64,000 bases of DNA from Streptomyces luteogriseus (lineage in GTDB: Bacteria > Actinomycetota > Actinomycetes > Streptomycetales > Streptomycetaceae), in contig NZ_JACHMS010000001.1 of the NCBI RefSeq assembly GCF_014205055.1, positions 7,468,501 to 7,532,500 on the forward strand, read 5' to 3'. Of this stretch, positions 26,633 to 35,370 are shown one piece after another; the stretch's first letter is position 1; each line of letters opens with the position of its first letter. The notes under the pieces are model-generated. The model saw only the letters and a program-made list of their open reading frames with translations. It did not search any database and was not told the DNA's origin. The position numbers and the translations under genes are program-made.

Positions 26633-29600
26633 GCCGGGACCGGGACATCGCGATCGTCGGCATGGCGGGACGCTTCCCCGGCGCCCGTGACCTGGACGAG
26701 TTCTGGGCGAACGTACGCGACGGCGTGGAGAGCGTCTCCTTCTTCACGGACGAACAGCTCCTCGCCGCGGGCGCCGCACCGGACCACCTCGACCAGCCGA
26801 ACTTCGTACGCGCCGGCGCCTGCCTGCCCGGCATCGACATGTTCGACGCCGAGTTCTTCGGCTACACGGCCCGCGAGGCGGAGATCATGGACCCGCAGCA
26901 CCGGGTCTTCCTGGAGACGGCGTGGCAGGCGCTGGAGCACTCGGGGCACGACCCCGCCCGGTTCGACGGGGACATCGGCGTGTTCGCCGGTGCCGGCAGC
27001 AACGGCTACCTGGCCCACGTCTACTCCCATCCCGAGATAGTCGAGACCACCGGCGGCACACAGATCCTCCTCGGCAACGAGCTGGGGTTCCTGTCCACCC
27101 GGGTCTCCTACAAGCTCGACCTGCGGGGCCCCAGCGTCTCGCTGCGCACCGCGTGCTCCACGTCGCTGGTCGCCGTGCACCTGGCCTGCCGCTCGCTGCG
27201 CGAGCGCGAATGCGACATGGCGCTCTCCGGCGGCGTCTTCCTCAACCTGGAACAGGAGCGCGGCTACTTCCACCAGGAAGGCTCGTTCGTCTCCCCGGAC
27301 GGACACTGCCGCCCCTTCGACGCCCGCGCGGCCGGAACCCTGTTCGGCAGCGGCGCGGGTGCCGTGGTGCTCAAGCGCCTCGACGACGCCCTCGCCGACG
27401 GCGACACCGTCTACGCCGTCATCAAGGGTTCGGCCGTCAACAACGACGGGGCGGTCAAGGTCGGCTTCACCGCCCCCACCGTCGCCGGCCAGGCCAGGGT
27501 GATCGCGGACGCGCTGCGCGACGCCGGCACGGACCCGGCCGCGATCGGCTACGTCGAGGCGCACGGTACCGGCACCTCGCTCGGGGACCCGATCGAGGTG
27601 CGCGCCCTCACTAAGGCCTACGAGGGCGTGCCGCCCGCCACGGTCGCCCTCGGGTCGCTCAAGTCGAACTTCGGCCACCTGGACGCCGCCGCGGGTATCG
27701 CCGGACTGATCAAGACGGTCCTGGCCATGTGGCACGAGACGCTGCCCCGCACCCTGCACTTCCAATCCCCCAACCCGGACATCGACTTCGCCGCCGGACC
27801 CTTCACCGTCCAGCGGGACACGGCACCGTGGCCGCGCTCCGGCACACCGCGCCTGGCCGGAGTCAGCGCCTTCGGCTTCGGCGGCACCAACGCCCACGTC
27901 GTCCTCCAGGAAGGCCCCCCGCAGGGCCGACCCGACCCCGGGGAGGACACCCGGCCCGACGAACACCCTTCTCACCTCCTCGTGCTGTCCGCGCGCGACC
28001 ACGCGGCGCTGGAGGAGCTGAGCGACGCGATGGCCGCGCGCCTGCGCCGAGGACCGGCACGGCTCACCGACGTCACGTACACCGCCGCGACAGGCCGCCA
28101 CCGCTTCCCGGTACGCCGCGCCGTCACCGGCCCCGACGCCGCGTCACTCGCCGCCGCCCTGGAGGCACGGGACCCCGCGCGGGTGACGACCGGCGAGTGC
28201 GGCGGCACGCCCCCGCGCGTCGCGTTCCTCCTCAGCGGGCAGGGGGGTCAGTACCCCGGCATGGCCAGGGAGCTCTACGCGCACGAGCCGGTCTTCCGCG
28301 ACGCCGTGGACTTCTGCCTGAAGGAACTGGCCTCCCGCGGCGACGCCGACGCGGGCCTGCTGGACCTGCTGCTCGACACGGAGCGGTCCGAGACCGCAGC
28401 CGCCGAACTCGACCGGACCAGGCTCGCCCAGCCGGCCCTCTTCGTCCTCGAATACGCCCTGGCACGGCTCTGGGCGTCATGGGGCGTCGAACCCGCCGCC
28501 CTGCTCGGTCACAGCCTGGGAGAACTCGTCGCGGCCTGCCTCGCGGGAGTGTTCACCCCGCAGGACGCCCTCGCCCTGGTGGCGCTGCGCGGGCGACTGA
28601 TGCAGGAGCAGCCGACCGGGGCGATGCTCAGCGTCGTCGCCGACCGGGCGACCGTCGAGTCCCTGCTGCCCGGCGACGTCTTTCTGGCGGCCCACAACGG
28701 GCCCAAGGACTGTGTCGTCTCCGGCGGCCACACCGCCGTGGCGGCGTTCGCCGCGCTGCTCTCGGAGCGGGGCGTCGCCACCCGGCCCGTCAGCACCTCG
28801 CACGCCTTCCACTCGCCGATGATGCAGCCCATGGTCGACCGGTTCGTCGCCGCCGTCGCGGCCGTACCGAGGCAGGCGCCCCGCACCAGGTTCGTGTCCA
28901 ACACGACGGGCACCTGGATCACGGACGACGAGGCCCGCGATCCGGCGTACTGGGGCCGGCACGTACTGGCCCCGGTGGAGTTCGACGCCGGTGTGCGCAC
29001 CCTCGCGGAGGAGCCCGACCTCGTCTTCCTGGAGGTCGGCCCCGGCCAGACCCTCACGAGCCTCGCCCGGCGCGTCGTCACCGGCGAAGCCCCCCGACTG
29101 GTCACCTCCACCCTGCCGCACCGCCAGGACAAACGGCACCCGGTGGAGGCCGCGCAGCGGGCCCTCGGCCAACTGTGGCTCGCCGGCGGCGAACCCGACT
29201 GGGCCGCCTTCCACGAGCCGCGCCAGGGCGGGCGGCGCCGCAGGGTCGCCCTGCCCACCTACCCGTTCCAGGGGAAGCGGTACTGGCTGGACCGGCAGGC
29301 CGAACCGGCCGTGCGTACCCCGGCGGCCCGTCGGGCCGACGTCGCCGACTGGATACAGGCCCCGTCCTGGGAACGCACCGTACTGCCCCAGGCGCCCGCG
29401 TCTCCCACCGACCGATGCTGGCTCGTCTTCGACGACGGCCGGGGGCTGGCCGAGGCCCTGACGGCCCGGCTGCGCCGCGACGGCGCCCGGGTGACGACCG
29501 TGTCCGCGGGAGACCAGTGGACGCAGGCCCCCGGCCGTTTCACGATCGACCCCGTCGACCCGGACCACTACACACGCCTGCTGCGGGCGCTGCGCGAGCA

Positions 29601-31281
29601 GGACCAGCTGCCCACCCGTATCGCCCACTGCTGGAACGTCACCGGTGCCACCCCTCACCCGGACGGCGGCCCCGCGGCCGGGTTCGCCGCCGCCCGCCGC
29701 GCCTTCGACGGCCTGCTGCTCCTCGCCCAGGCACTCAACAGCCACTCCGACCAACCGGACTGCGACATCTGGGTCGTCAGCGACGGTCTGCACCGGGTCC
29801 TCGGCACCGAACGGCTCATGCCGCTCAAGTCCACCCTGCTCGGCCCCGTCCGTGTCATCCCGCGCGAACACCCAGGTCTCGCCTGCCGCAGCGTCGACAT
29901 CGTCCTGGACGGCGAGCCGGTCGAGCGCGCCGCAGACCGGCTGCTGCGCGAGTTCTCCGTGCCGCCCGGGCACGCCGCCGTCGCCCACCGGGGACCGCAC
30001 CGCTGGTCGCAGACCTATGTCCCCGCGCCACTGCCGCCCTCGGACAGCACCCCGTCCGCCCTGCGTGACGACGGTGTCTACCTGATCACCGGCGGAACCG
30101 GCGGGCTCGGGCTCGCCCTGGCGGAGCACCTCGCCCGCCCCGGCCGGAGACTGGCCCTGCTCGCCCGCACCCCCGTCCCCCCGGAGGAGGAGTGGGACCG
30201 CCGGCTCGCGCAGCCGGGCGGCGGCAGGACCACCGAGGTCATCGAGAAGGTCCGCGCCCTCCGGCGGCGGGGCGCCGAGGTGATGCTGCTGACCGCCGAC
30301 GTCTGCGACCACGACCAGGTCGAGGCCGCCGTCTCCGCCGTCGTGGAGCGGTGGGGAGGCGTCCACGGCGCCTTCCACGCGGCCGGCCTGGCGGGCGGCG
30401 GCCTCGTCCAGCTCGGCACTCCCGAGAAGGCCGCCCAGGTCATGGGCCCCAAGGTGCTCGGAACGCTCCACCTCGAACAGGCGCTGGCAGACCGACGGCC
30501 CGACTTCCTGTTCCTCTTCGGCTCCAACGCCGCCCACGTCGGTGACTTCGGCCTGGCCGACTACGTCGCCGCCAACAGCTTCCTCGACGCCTACGCCCAC
30601 TCCCACGCGGCCGAACGCCGGGTCCTCACCGTCGACTGGGGGCCGTGGAAGGACGCGGGCATGGCCGTCGCGACGGACCTCCCGGACGCGCTGGCGGAGA
30701 TCCGCGGCAAGGATGTCGCGGAGCGCGGCATGGCGTCGGCGCAGGCCCTGGAAGCGCTGGAACGCGTCCTCTCCTCGTCGCCCGAACCCCAGCTGATCGT
30801 GTCGCCCGTGGACGTCAACGCCCTGATCGAGCAGGCTTTCGTGCTCGGCGCGGACGCCGGGGGCGACGAACGGCTCGCCGGACTCGGCGCACCGCACACC
30901 CTTCACCCCCGCCCTGAGGTCCCCAGCGCCTACGCCCCGCCGAAGGGGGAGACCCAGCGGCAGCTGTGCAAGGCGTGGCAGGACCTGCTCGGCATCGACC
31001 AGGTCGGCGTCAACGACAGCTTCTTCGATCTCGGCGGCGGCTCCCTGATCGCCATTCAGCTCGTGGCGACCGTCAACAAGTCCCTGGGCGCCTCACTCAC
31101 GGTGGCGCAACTGTACGAGGTGCTCACCGTCGCCGGTCTCGCCCGGCTGATCGACGGGGACGACGCCGAACCGGCCGAGGCGGCAGGGCACACGATCGAA
31201 CAGGTCAAGAGCCGGGCCCACTCACGCCGGCAGCACCAGCAGAACCGGATGGCCCGCGCCCGCGCACGCCGCCAGACCTGA
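26629..31281 (+). CDS. PKS module: KS-AT-KR-ACP with basic C-terminal tail
   Basis: About 1550 residues from the ATG that overlaps the previous stop; the frame is open further upstream inside the preceding PKS but has no domain support there. KS about 5-425 (TACSTSL, Cys near 176; EAHGTGTSLGDP; NFGHLDA), AT about 525-820 (SGQGGQYPG, GHSLGELVAA, HAFH, malonyl type), KR about 1150-1380 (TGGTGGLG; GSNAAHVGDFGLADY) and ACP about 1440-1505 (GGGSLIA). The last 30 residues are Arg/Gln-rich (SRRQHQQNRMARARARR) and resemble the tail of the NRPS at the left edge, implying the same docking class. The KS begins a few residues after the start, so this subunit has no docking head. Confidence 0.95.
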   Translation: MSRDRDIAIVGMAGRFPGARDLDEFWANVRDGVESVSFFTDEQLLAAGAAPDHLDQPNFVRAGACLPGIDMFDAEFFGYTAREAEIMDPQHRVFLETAWQALEHSGHDPARFDGDIGVFAGAGSNGYLAHVYSHPEIVETTGGTQILLGNELGFLSTRVSYKLDLRGPSVSLRTACSTSLVAVHLACRSLRERECDMALSGGVFLNLEQERGYFHQEGSFVSPDGHCRPFDARAAGTLFGSGAGAVVLKRLDDALADGDTVYAVIKGSAVNNDGAVKVGFTAPTVAGQARVIADALRDAGTDPAAIGYVEAHGTGTSLGDPIEVRALTKAYEGVPPATVALGSLKSNFGHLDAAAGIAGLIKTVLAMWHETLPRTLHFQSPNPDIDFAAGPFTVQRDTAPWPRSGTPRLAGVSAFGFGGTNAHVVLQEGPPQGRPDPGEDTRPDEHPSHLLVLSARDHAALEELSDAMAARLRRGPARLTDVTYTAATGRHRFPVRRAVTGPDAASLAAALEARDPARVTTGECGGTPPRVAFLLSGQGGQYPGMARELYAHEPVFRDAVDFCLKELASRGDADAGLLDLLLDTERSETAAAELDRTRLAQPALFVLEYALARLWASWGVEPAALLGHSLGELVAACLAGVFTPQDALALVALRGRLMQEQPTGAMLSVVADRATVESLLPGDVFLAAHNGPKDCVVSGGHTAVAAFAALLSERGVATRPVSTSHAFHSPMMQPMVDRFVAAVAAVPRQAPRTRFVSNTTGTWITDDEARDPAYWGRHVLAPVEFDAGVRTLAEEPDLVFLEVGPGQTLTSLARRVVTGEAPRLVTSTLPHRQDKRHPVEAAQRALGQLWLAGGEPDWAAFHEPRQGGRRRRVALPTYPFQGKRYWLDRQAEPAVRTPAARRADVADWIQAPSWERTVLPQAPASPTDRCWLVFDDGRGLAEALTARLRRDGARVTTVSAGDQWTQAPGRFTIDPVDPDHYTRLLRALREQDQLPTRIAHCWNVTGATPHPDGGPAAGFAAARRAFDGLLLLAQALNSHSDQPDCDIWVVSDGLHRVLGTERLMPLKSTLLGPVRVIPREHPGLACRSVDIVLDGEPVERAADRLLREFSVPPGHAAVAHRGPHRWSQTYVPAPLPPSDSTPSALRDDGVYLITGGTGGLGLALAEHLARPGRRLALLARTPVPPEEEWDRRLAQPGGGRTTEVIEKVRALRRRGAEVMLLTADVCDHDQVEAAVSAVVERWGGVHGAFHAAGLAGGGLVQLGTPEKAAQVMGPKVLGTLHLEQALADRRPDFLFLFGSNAAHVGDFGLADYVAANSFLDAYAHSHAAERRVLTVDWGPWKDAGMAVATDLPDALAEIRGKDVAERGMASAQALEALERVLSSSPEPQLIVSPVDVNALIEQAFVLGADAGGDERLAGLGAPHTLHPRPEVPSAYAPPKGETQRQLCKAWQDLLGIDQVGVNDSFFDLGGGSLIAIQLVATVNKSLGASLTVAQLYEVLTVAGLARLIDGDDAEPAEAAGHTIEQVKSRAHSRRQHQQNRMARARARRQT

Positions 31282-31410
31282 CCGGGCGATCGGCCCGTCC
31301 CGCACCGCGCACGGGCCGCAGCGCACCCGAGACGACACCGTCATCCCTCACCGGCCGGTGGTCCCCGGCGCTCCCCGTCGGAACGCCGGACGCCGTACGA
31401 AAGGAGCACG

Positions 31411-32004
31411 ATGCCCGCTCCCTCCCCCAGGGGATCGCGCCTGGACGTCCTCGTCAGGGAGATCCGCGAGGCGCTGCGCGCCCCGTCCGCCGACCGGCCC
31501 GAGCAGCCGGGCCGGCGGGCCGCGGACGTCGTCGCCGCCCATCTGCGCCACGACGACCTGCTGACCGAGGAGCAGCTGGCCGCCGACCCCGCCGCGTACA
31601 AGCAGCACGTTCTGCACATCGAGCCGGACGGCACGTTCTCCGTCGTCGCCCTCGTGTGGCTGCCCGGCCAGCGCACCCCGATCCACGACCACGTCTGCTG
31701 GTGTGTGATCGGCGTCCATCGGGGGGCCGAGGAGGAGATCCGCTACCGGCTCGTCGACGAGGACGGCTCACCGCACCTCGTCCCCGTCGACGTCACCGTC
31801 AACCACATCGGCACCGTCGCCCACCTCTCGCCGCCGGGGGACATCCACGAGGTCCGCAGCGCGACCGACGGCCTGACCGTCTCCCTGCACGTGTACGGCG
31901 CCGACGTCGGCAGGCTCGGTACCAGCGTCCGGCGATGCTACGACCTGCCGGTGCGGCCGCCGCACGCCGTCCTCGGTGCGGCACAGCGGCCCGCCAGACC
32001 GTAA
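31411..32004 (+). CDS. Cysteine-dioxygenase-like cupin
   Basis: About 197 residues of the cysteine/thiol dioxygenase-like double-stranded beta-helix family. TPIHDHVCWCVIGVHRG has the first two metal His ligands, and PPGDIHEVRS has the third. Relatives oxidise cysteine or mercaptopropionate sulfur with iron and O2; some are uncharacterised. It sits between PKS and NRPS genes with AAAGGAG before the ATG, 13 bases ahead of the next gene, so a role in making or tailoring a building block is likely. The substrate cannot be read from the sequence. Confidence 0.8.
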   Translation: MPAPSPRGSRLDVLVREIREALRAPSADRPEQPGRRAADVVAAHLRHDDLLTEEQLAADPAAYKQHVLHIEPDGTFSVVALVWLPGQRTPIHDHVCWCVIGVHRGAEEEIRYRLVDEDGSPHLVPVDVTVNHIGTVAHLSPPGDIHEVRSATDGLTVSLHVYGADVGRLGTSVRRCYDLPVRPPHAVLGAAQRPARP

Positions 32005-32017
32005 GGGAAGCGACATC

Positions 32018-34654
32018 ATGGGGGACAGCGTGCACAATCCGCCGACCACCCTGCCCGAGCTCTTCTCGGCGCAGGTGGCCAGAACGCCCGACGCGGTCGC
32101 GATCGTCGCCGACGGCACCGTACTGACCTACGCCGAACTGGACGCGCGGACCGAGCGGCTGGCCCGTGCTCTGGCGGCCCTCGGCGCCGGGCCGGAGACC
32201 GTTGTCGCGGTGAGTGTGCCGCGCTCCGTGGAACTCGTTGTCGCCCTGTACGCGGTCCACAGGACGGGGGCGGCCTACCTGCCGCTCGACCCGGGGCATC
32301 CGGCCGAACGGATCGCGCTCATGGCCGAGGACGCGCGGCCCCTGACGGTGCTGACCGCCGACGACATCCGGGAGCTGTCGGCACGGGACACGGCGGAGGA
32401 CCACCCCCTGCCTCCGCCGCCGCACCCGCTGAACACCGCGTACGTGATCTACACCTCGGGGTCGACCGGACGGCCGAAGGGCGTCGCCGTACCGCATCGG
32501 GCCATTGTCAACAGGCTGCGGTGGATGCAGGACCGGTACCCGCTCTGCGGCGACGACGGTGTGCTCCAGAAGACCCCGGCGGACTTCGACGTCTCCGTGT
32601 GGGAGTTCTTCTGGCCGCTGAGCGTCGGCGCCCGCCTCGTCATGGCCGCGCCCGGCGGGCACCGGGACCCGCGGTACCTCGCGGAGCTGATCCGGTCCCA
32701 GCAGGTGACGACCGTCCACTTCGTGCCGTCGATGCTCAGGCTGTTCCTCGACGAGCCCGCGGCGGCCGCGTGCACCGGCCTGCGCAGGGTCTTCGCCAGC
32801 GGAGAGGCCCTCCCCGGCGAACTGCGCGACCGGTTCTTCCCCGTCCTCGGCGGCGCCGAGCTGCACAACCTGTACGGCCCCACGGAGGCGGCCGTCGACG
32901 TCTCCCACTGGGAGTGCCGGGCGGACGACGAGCCGGGAGCGGTCCCCATCGGCCGGCCCGTGTGGAACACCGGCCTCCGTGTCCTCGACACCGACCTGCG
33001 GCCGGTGGAGCCCGGTGCCACCGGCGAGCTCCACATCACCGGTGTCCAGCTGGCCCGCGGCTACGTCAACCGACCGGACCTCACCGCGGACCGCTTCGTC
33101 CCCGACCCGTACGGGCCGCCCGGCAGCCGCATGTACCGCACCGGTGACCTCGCCCGCCCGCGCCCCGACGGAGCCATCGAGTACGTCGGCCGGACCGACC
33201 ACCAGGTCAAGGTGCGGGGCATGCGCGTCGAACTGGGCGAGGTGGAGGCCGTGCTGGCCGGCCTGCCCGGCGTCGGGGCAGCCGCGGTCGTGGCCCGGCC
33301 GGACGAGACGGGCGGCGCGCGACTGGCCGCCTACCTCGTCCCGGACGCCCGCGAGGCGGGCCCCCTGCTGCGGGTGTGCCGGTTGGAACGCCAGGGCCTG
33401 CTCGGCGCCGACGAGCGGCACACACTGCCCAACGGCATGCTCATCGCTTCGGGCAATCACGCCGAGACGGACTTCGTCTACCAGGAGATCTTCGAGGGCC
33501 GCGAGTACCTCCGCAACGGCATCACCCTGCCGCCGGACGCCTGCGTGTTCGACGTCGGTGCGCACATCGGGCTGTTCACCCTCGAGGTCGCCCGGTCGTG
33601 CCCGGGCGCCGTCGTCCACGCCTTCGAACCCATCCCCGAACTGTTCCGTCTGCTGGAGCTGAACACCCGCATCCACGGCGCGGACGTCCGGCTGTTCCCG
33701 TGCGGCATCGGTGAGAAAGAGGACACGGCGACGTTCACCTACTACCCGGGCCTGTCCATCATGTCCGGGCGGTTCGGCGACACGGCGCAGGAACGTGGCG
33801 TCGTGGAGGCGTACGTACGCAACGACCTCTCGTCGAGGGGCCTCGACGCGCCCGGAGCCGAGGCGGACCTCGACGTGCTGCTCTCCGAGCGGCTGCGGCA
33901 CGAGGAGGTGGTCTGCCGGCTGCGGACCCTGTCCGACGTCATCCGCGAGACCGGAGTGGACCGCGTCGACCTGCTGAAGATCGACGCGGAGAAGAGCGAA
34001 CTCGAGGTCCTGAACGGTATCGACGACGCGCACTGGCCCCTCATCGGACAGCTGGCGATCGAGGCACACGACGTGGGCGACCGGGTGGCCCGCGTCAAGG
34101 ACCGGCTCACCGCGCACGGCTACGCCGTCGAGGTCGAGACGGCGCCTCTCCTCAAGGGCACGGGACTGGTCACCCTGTACGCCCGCCGACCCGGTGATGC
34201 GCCGGACGGCCCCGCCCGGCCGGCCGCCGTGCCCCGCCCCGGCCCGGGGCTTCCCTCCGACCCGGACCTGTTCGCGGAGGAGGTCCGCCGCGGCGCGGCG
34301 CGGCACCTCCCGGAGCACATGATCCCGTCGACGTTCACGGTGCTCGACGCGCTTCCGCTGTCACCGAGCGGCAAGCTCGACCGCAGGGCGCTCCCGGACC
34401 CGCTCCCGCGCACCACCTCCGCCGCCCCGCGCACCCCGCAGGAGGAACTCCTGCGCGCCCTGTTCGCGGAGGTGCTCGGCCTTCCCGGGATCGGCATCCA
34501 CGACAACTTCTACCGCGTGGGCGGGGATTCGCTCCTGGGCATCCGGCTCACCGAGCGCATCCGCTCGGTCTTCGGCATCGACCTGGACATCCGCTCCCTC
34601 TTCGAGTCACCCACCGTCGCCGGCATGGCCCGATACCTGATCAATCGCCCTTGA
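32018..34654 (+). CDS. NRPS A-(FkbM methyltransferase)-PCP, serine code
   Basis: About 878 residues. Adenylation motifs: YTSGSTGRPKG (A3), NLYGPTEAA (A5), YRTGDLARP (A7), VRGMRVELGEVE (A8). A class I SAM methyltransferase of FkbM type (about residues 450-720, VFDVGAHIGLFTLEV) is inserted between A8 and A9 (LPEHMIPSTF), followed by A10 (SGKLDRRALP) and a PCP (GGDSLLG). The specificity residues read D V W H F S L V D K, which I recall as the enterobactin EntF serine code. FkbM enzymes are usually O-methyltransferases, so O-methylserine is a reasonable guess. There is no C domain, so the protein probably loads a starter onto a PKS. AAGGGAAG precedes the ATG. It is the last synthase of the operon. 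Confidence 0.94.
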   Translation: MGDSVHNPPTTLPELFSAQVARTPDAVAIVADGTVLTYAELDARTERLARALAALGAGPETVVAVSVPRSVELVVALYAVHRTGAAYLPLDPGHPAERIALMAEDARPLTVLTADDIRELSARDTAEDHPLPPPPHPLNTAYVIYTSGSTGRPKGVAVPHRAIVNRLRWMQDRYPLCGDDGVLQKTPADFDVSVWEFFWPLSVGARLVMAAPGGHRDPRYLAELIRSQQVTTVHFVPSMLRLFLDEPAAAACTGLRRVFASGEALPGELRDRFFPVLGGAELHNLYGPTEAAVDVSHWECRADDEPGAVPIGRPVWNTGLRVLDTDLRPVEPGATGELHITGVQLARGYVNRPDLTADRFVPDPYGPPGSRMYRTGDLARPRPDGAIEYVGRTDHQVKVRGMRVELGEVEAVLAGLPGVGAAAVVARPDETGGARLAAYLVPDAREAGPLLRVCRLERQGLLGADERHTLPNGMLIASGNHAETDFVYQEIFEGREYLRNGITLPPDACVFDVGAHIGLFTLEVARSCPGAVVHAFEPIPELFRLLELNTRIHGADVRLFPCGIGEKEDTATFTYYPGLSIMSGRFGDTAQERGVVEAYVRNDLSSRGLDAPGAEADLDVLLSERLRHEEVVCRLRTLSDVIRETGVDRVDLLKIDAEKSELEVLNGIDDAHWPLIGQLAIEAHDVGDRVARVKDRLTAHGYAVEVETAPLLKGTGLVTLYARRPGDAPDGPARPAAVPRPGPGLPSDPDLFAEEVRRGAARHLPEHMIPSTFTVLDALPLSPSGKLDRRALPDPLPRTTSAAPRTPQEELLRALFAEVLGLPGIGIHDNFYRVGGDSLLGIRLTERIRSVFGIDLDIRSLFESPTVAGMARYLINRP

Positions 34655-34722
34655 GCTCTTGCATGTGCGGGTCACCGGGCCGTCGATGCCCTCCACCCCT
34701 CCGTCACAGAAACGGCCCGGTC

Positions 34723-35238
34723 ATGCCCACCCCCCAGCCACCCGGCACCATCACCCCGCAAGCGTTCCGCGACGCCATGGCCACCGTCGCCACCCCGGTC
34801 GCCGTGGTCACCGCGATGGACGGCCCCCGCCCGCACGGCACCACGGTCAGCGCCTTCGGCTCACTGTCCCTGACGCCCCCGATGGTGCTGGTGTGCCTGG
34901 ACAACCGCTCTCGGCTCCTTGAGGTCATCCGCCGCACCGGACGCTTCGGTCTCAACATCCTGGGTGCTCACCAGGCGGATCTCGCCACCACCTTTGCCCG
35001 CTCCGGACCGGACAAGTTCAACGGCGTGACCTGGTCGCCGAGCCAGGACCGGCCCCGCCTGCCGGGCTCGGCGGCCTGGATCGCCGCCGAGGCCGACGCC
35101 TACGTCCCCGCCGGAGACCACACCGTCCTGCTCGCCCAGGTCGTCTCGGCCGAACCGGGCGAGGTACCCCCGGTGGACTCCAGCCCCCTCACCTACCACC
35201 AACGCTCCTTCGGTACCCACACACCGCTCGCTTCCTGA
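34723..35238 (+). CDS. Flavin reductase (FMN-binding split barrel)
   Basis: About 171 residues: ITPQAFRDAMATVATPVAVVTA, GTTVSAFGSLSLTPPMVLVCLD and RFGLNILGAHQADLATTFA are typical of NADH:flavin oxidoreductases of the HpaC/ActVB type. They feed reduced flavin to a monooxygenase. The ATG at 34723 matches the family start but has a weak ribosome binding site; the frame is open back to a TTG overlapping the preceding stop. It may supply the luciferase-like enzyme at 15957, or be the first gene outside the cluster. Confidence 0.82.
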   Translation: MPTPQPPGTITPQAFRDAMATVATPVAVVTAMDGPRPHGTTVSAFGSLSLTPPMVLVCLDNRSRLLEVIRRTGRFGLNILGAHQADLATTFARSGPDKFNGVTWSPSQDRPRLPGSAAWIAAEADAYVPAGDHTVLLAQVVSAEPGEVPPVDSSPLTYHQRSFGTHTPLAS

Positions 35239-35370
35239 CGCTGCCGGGGCAACGACGGGCGCGCTCGACGATCGGGAGGACCCGGGCGCCGCGGCCCGGA
35301 TACGCGTGCCGGCACGGCAAGAACACATCACCCGCGCCGGCACGCGTCACAGCGATGCACCGTACGGACG

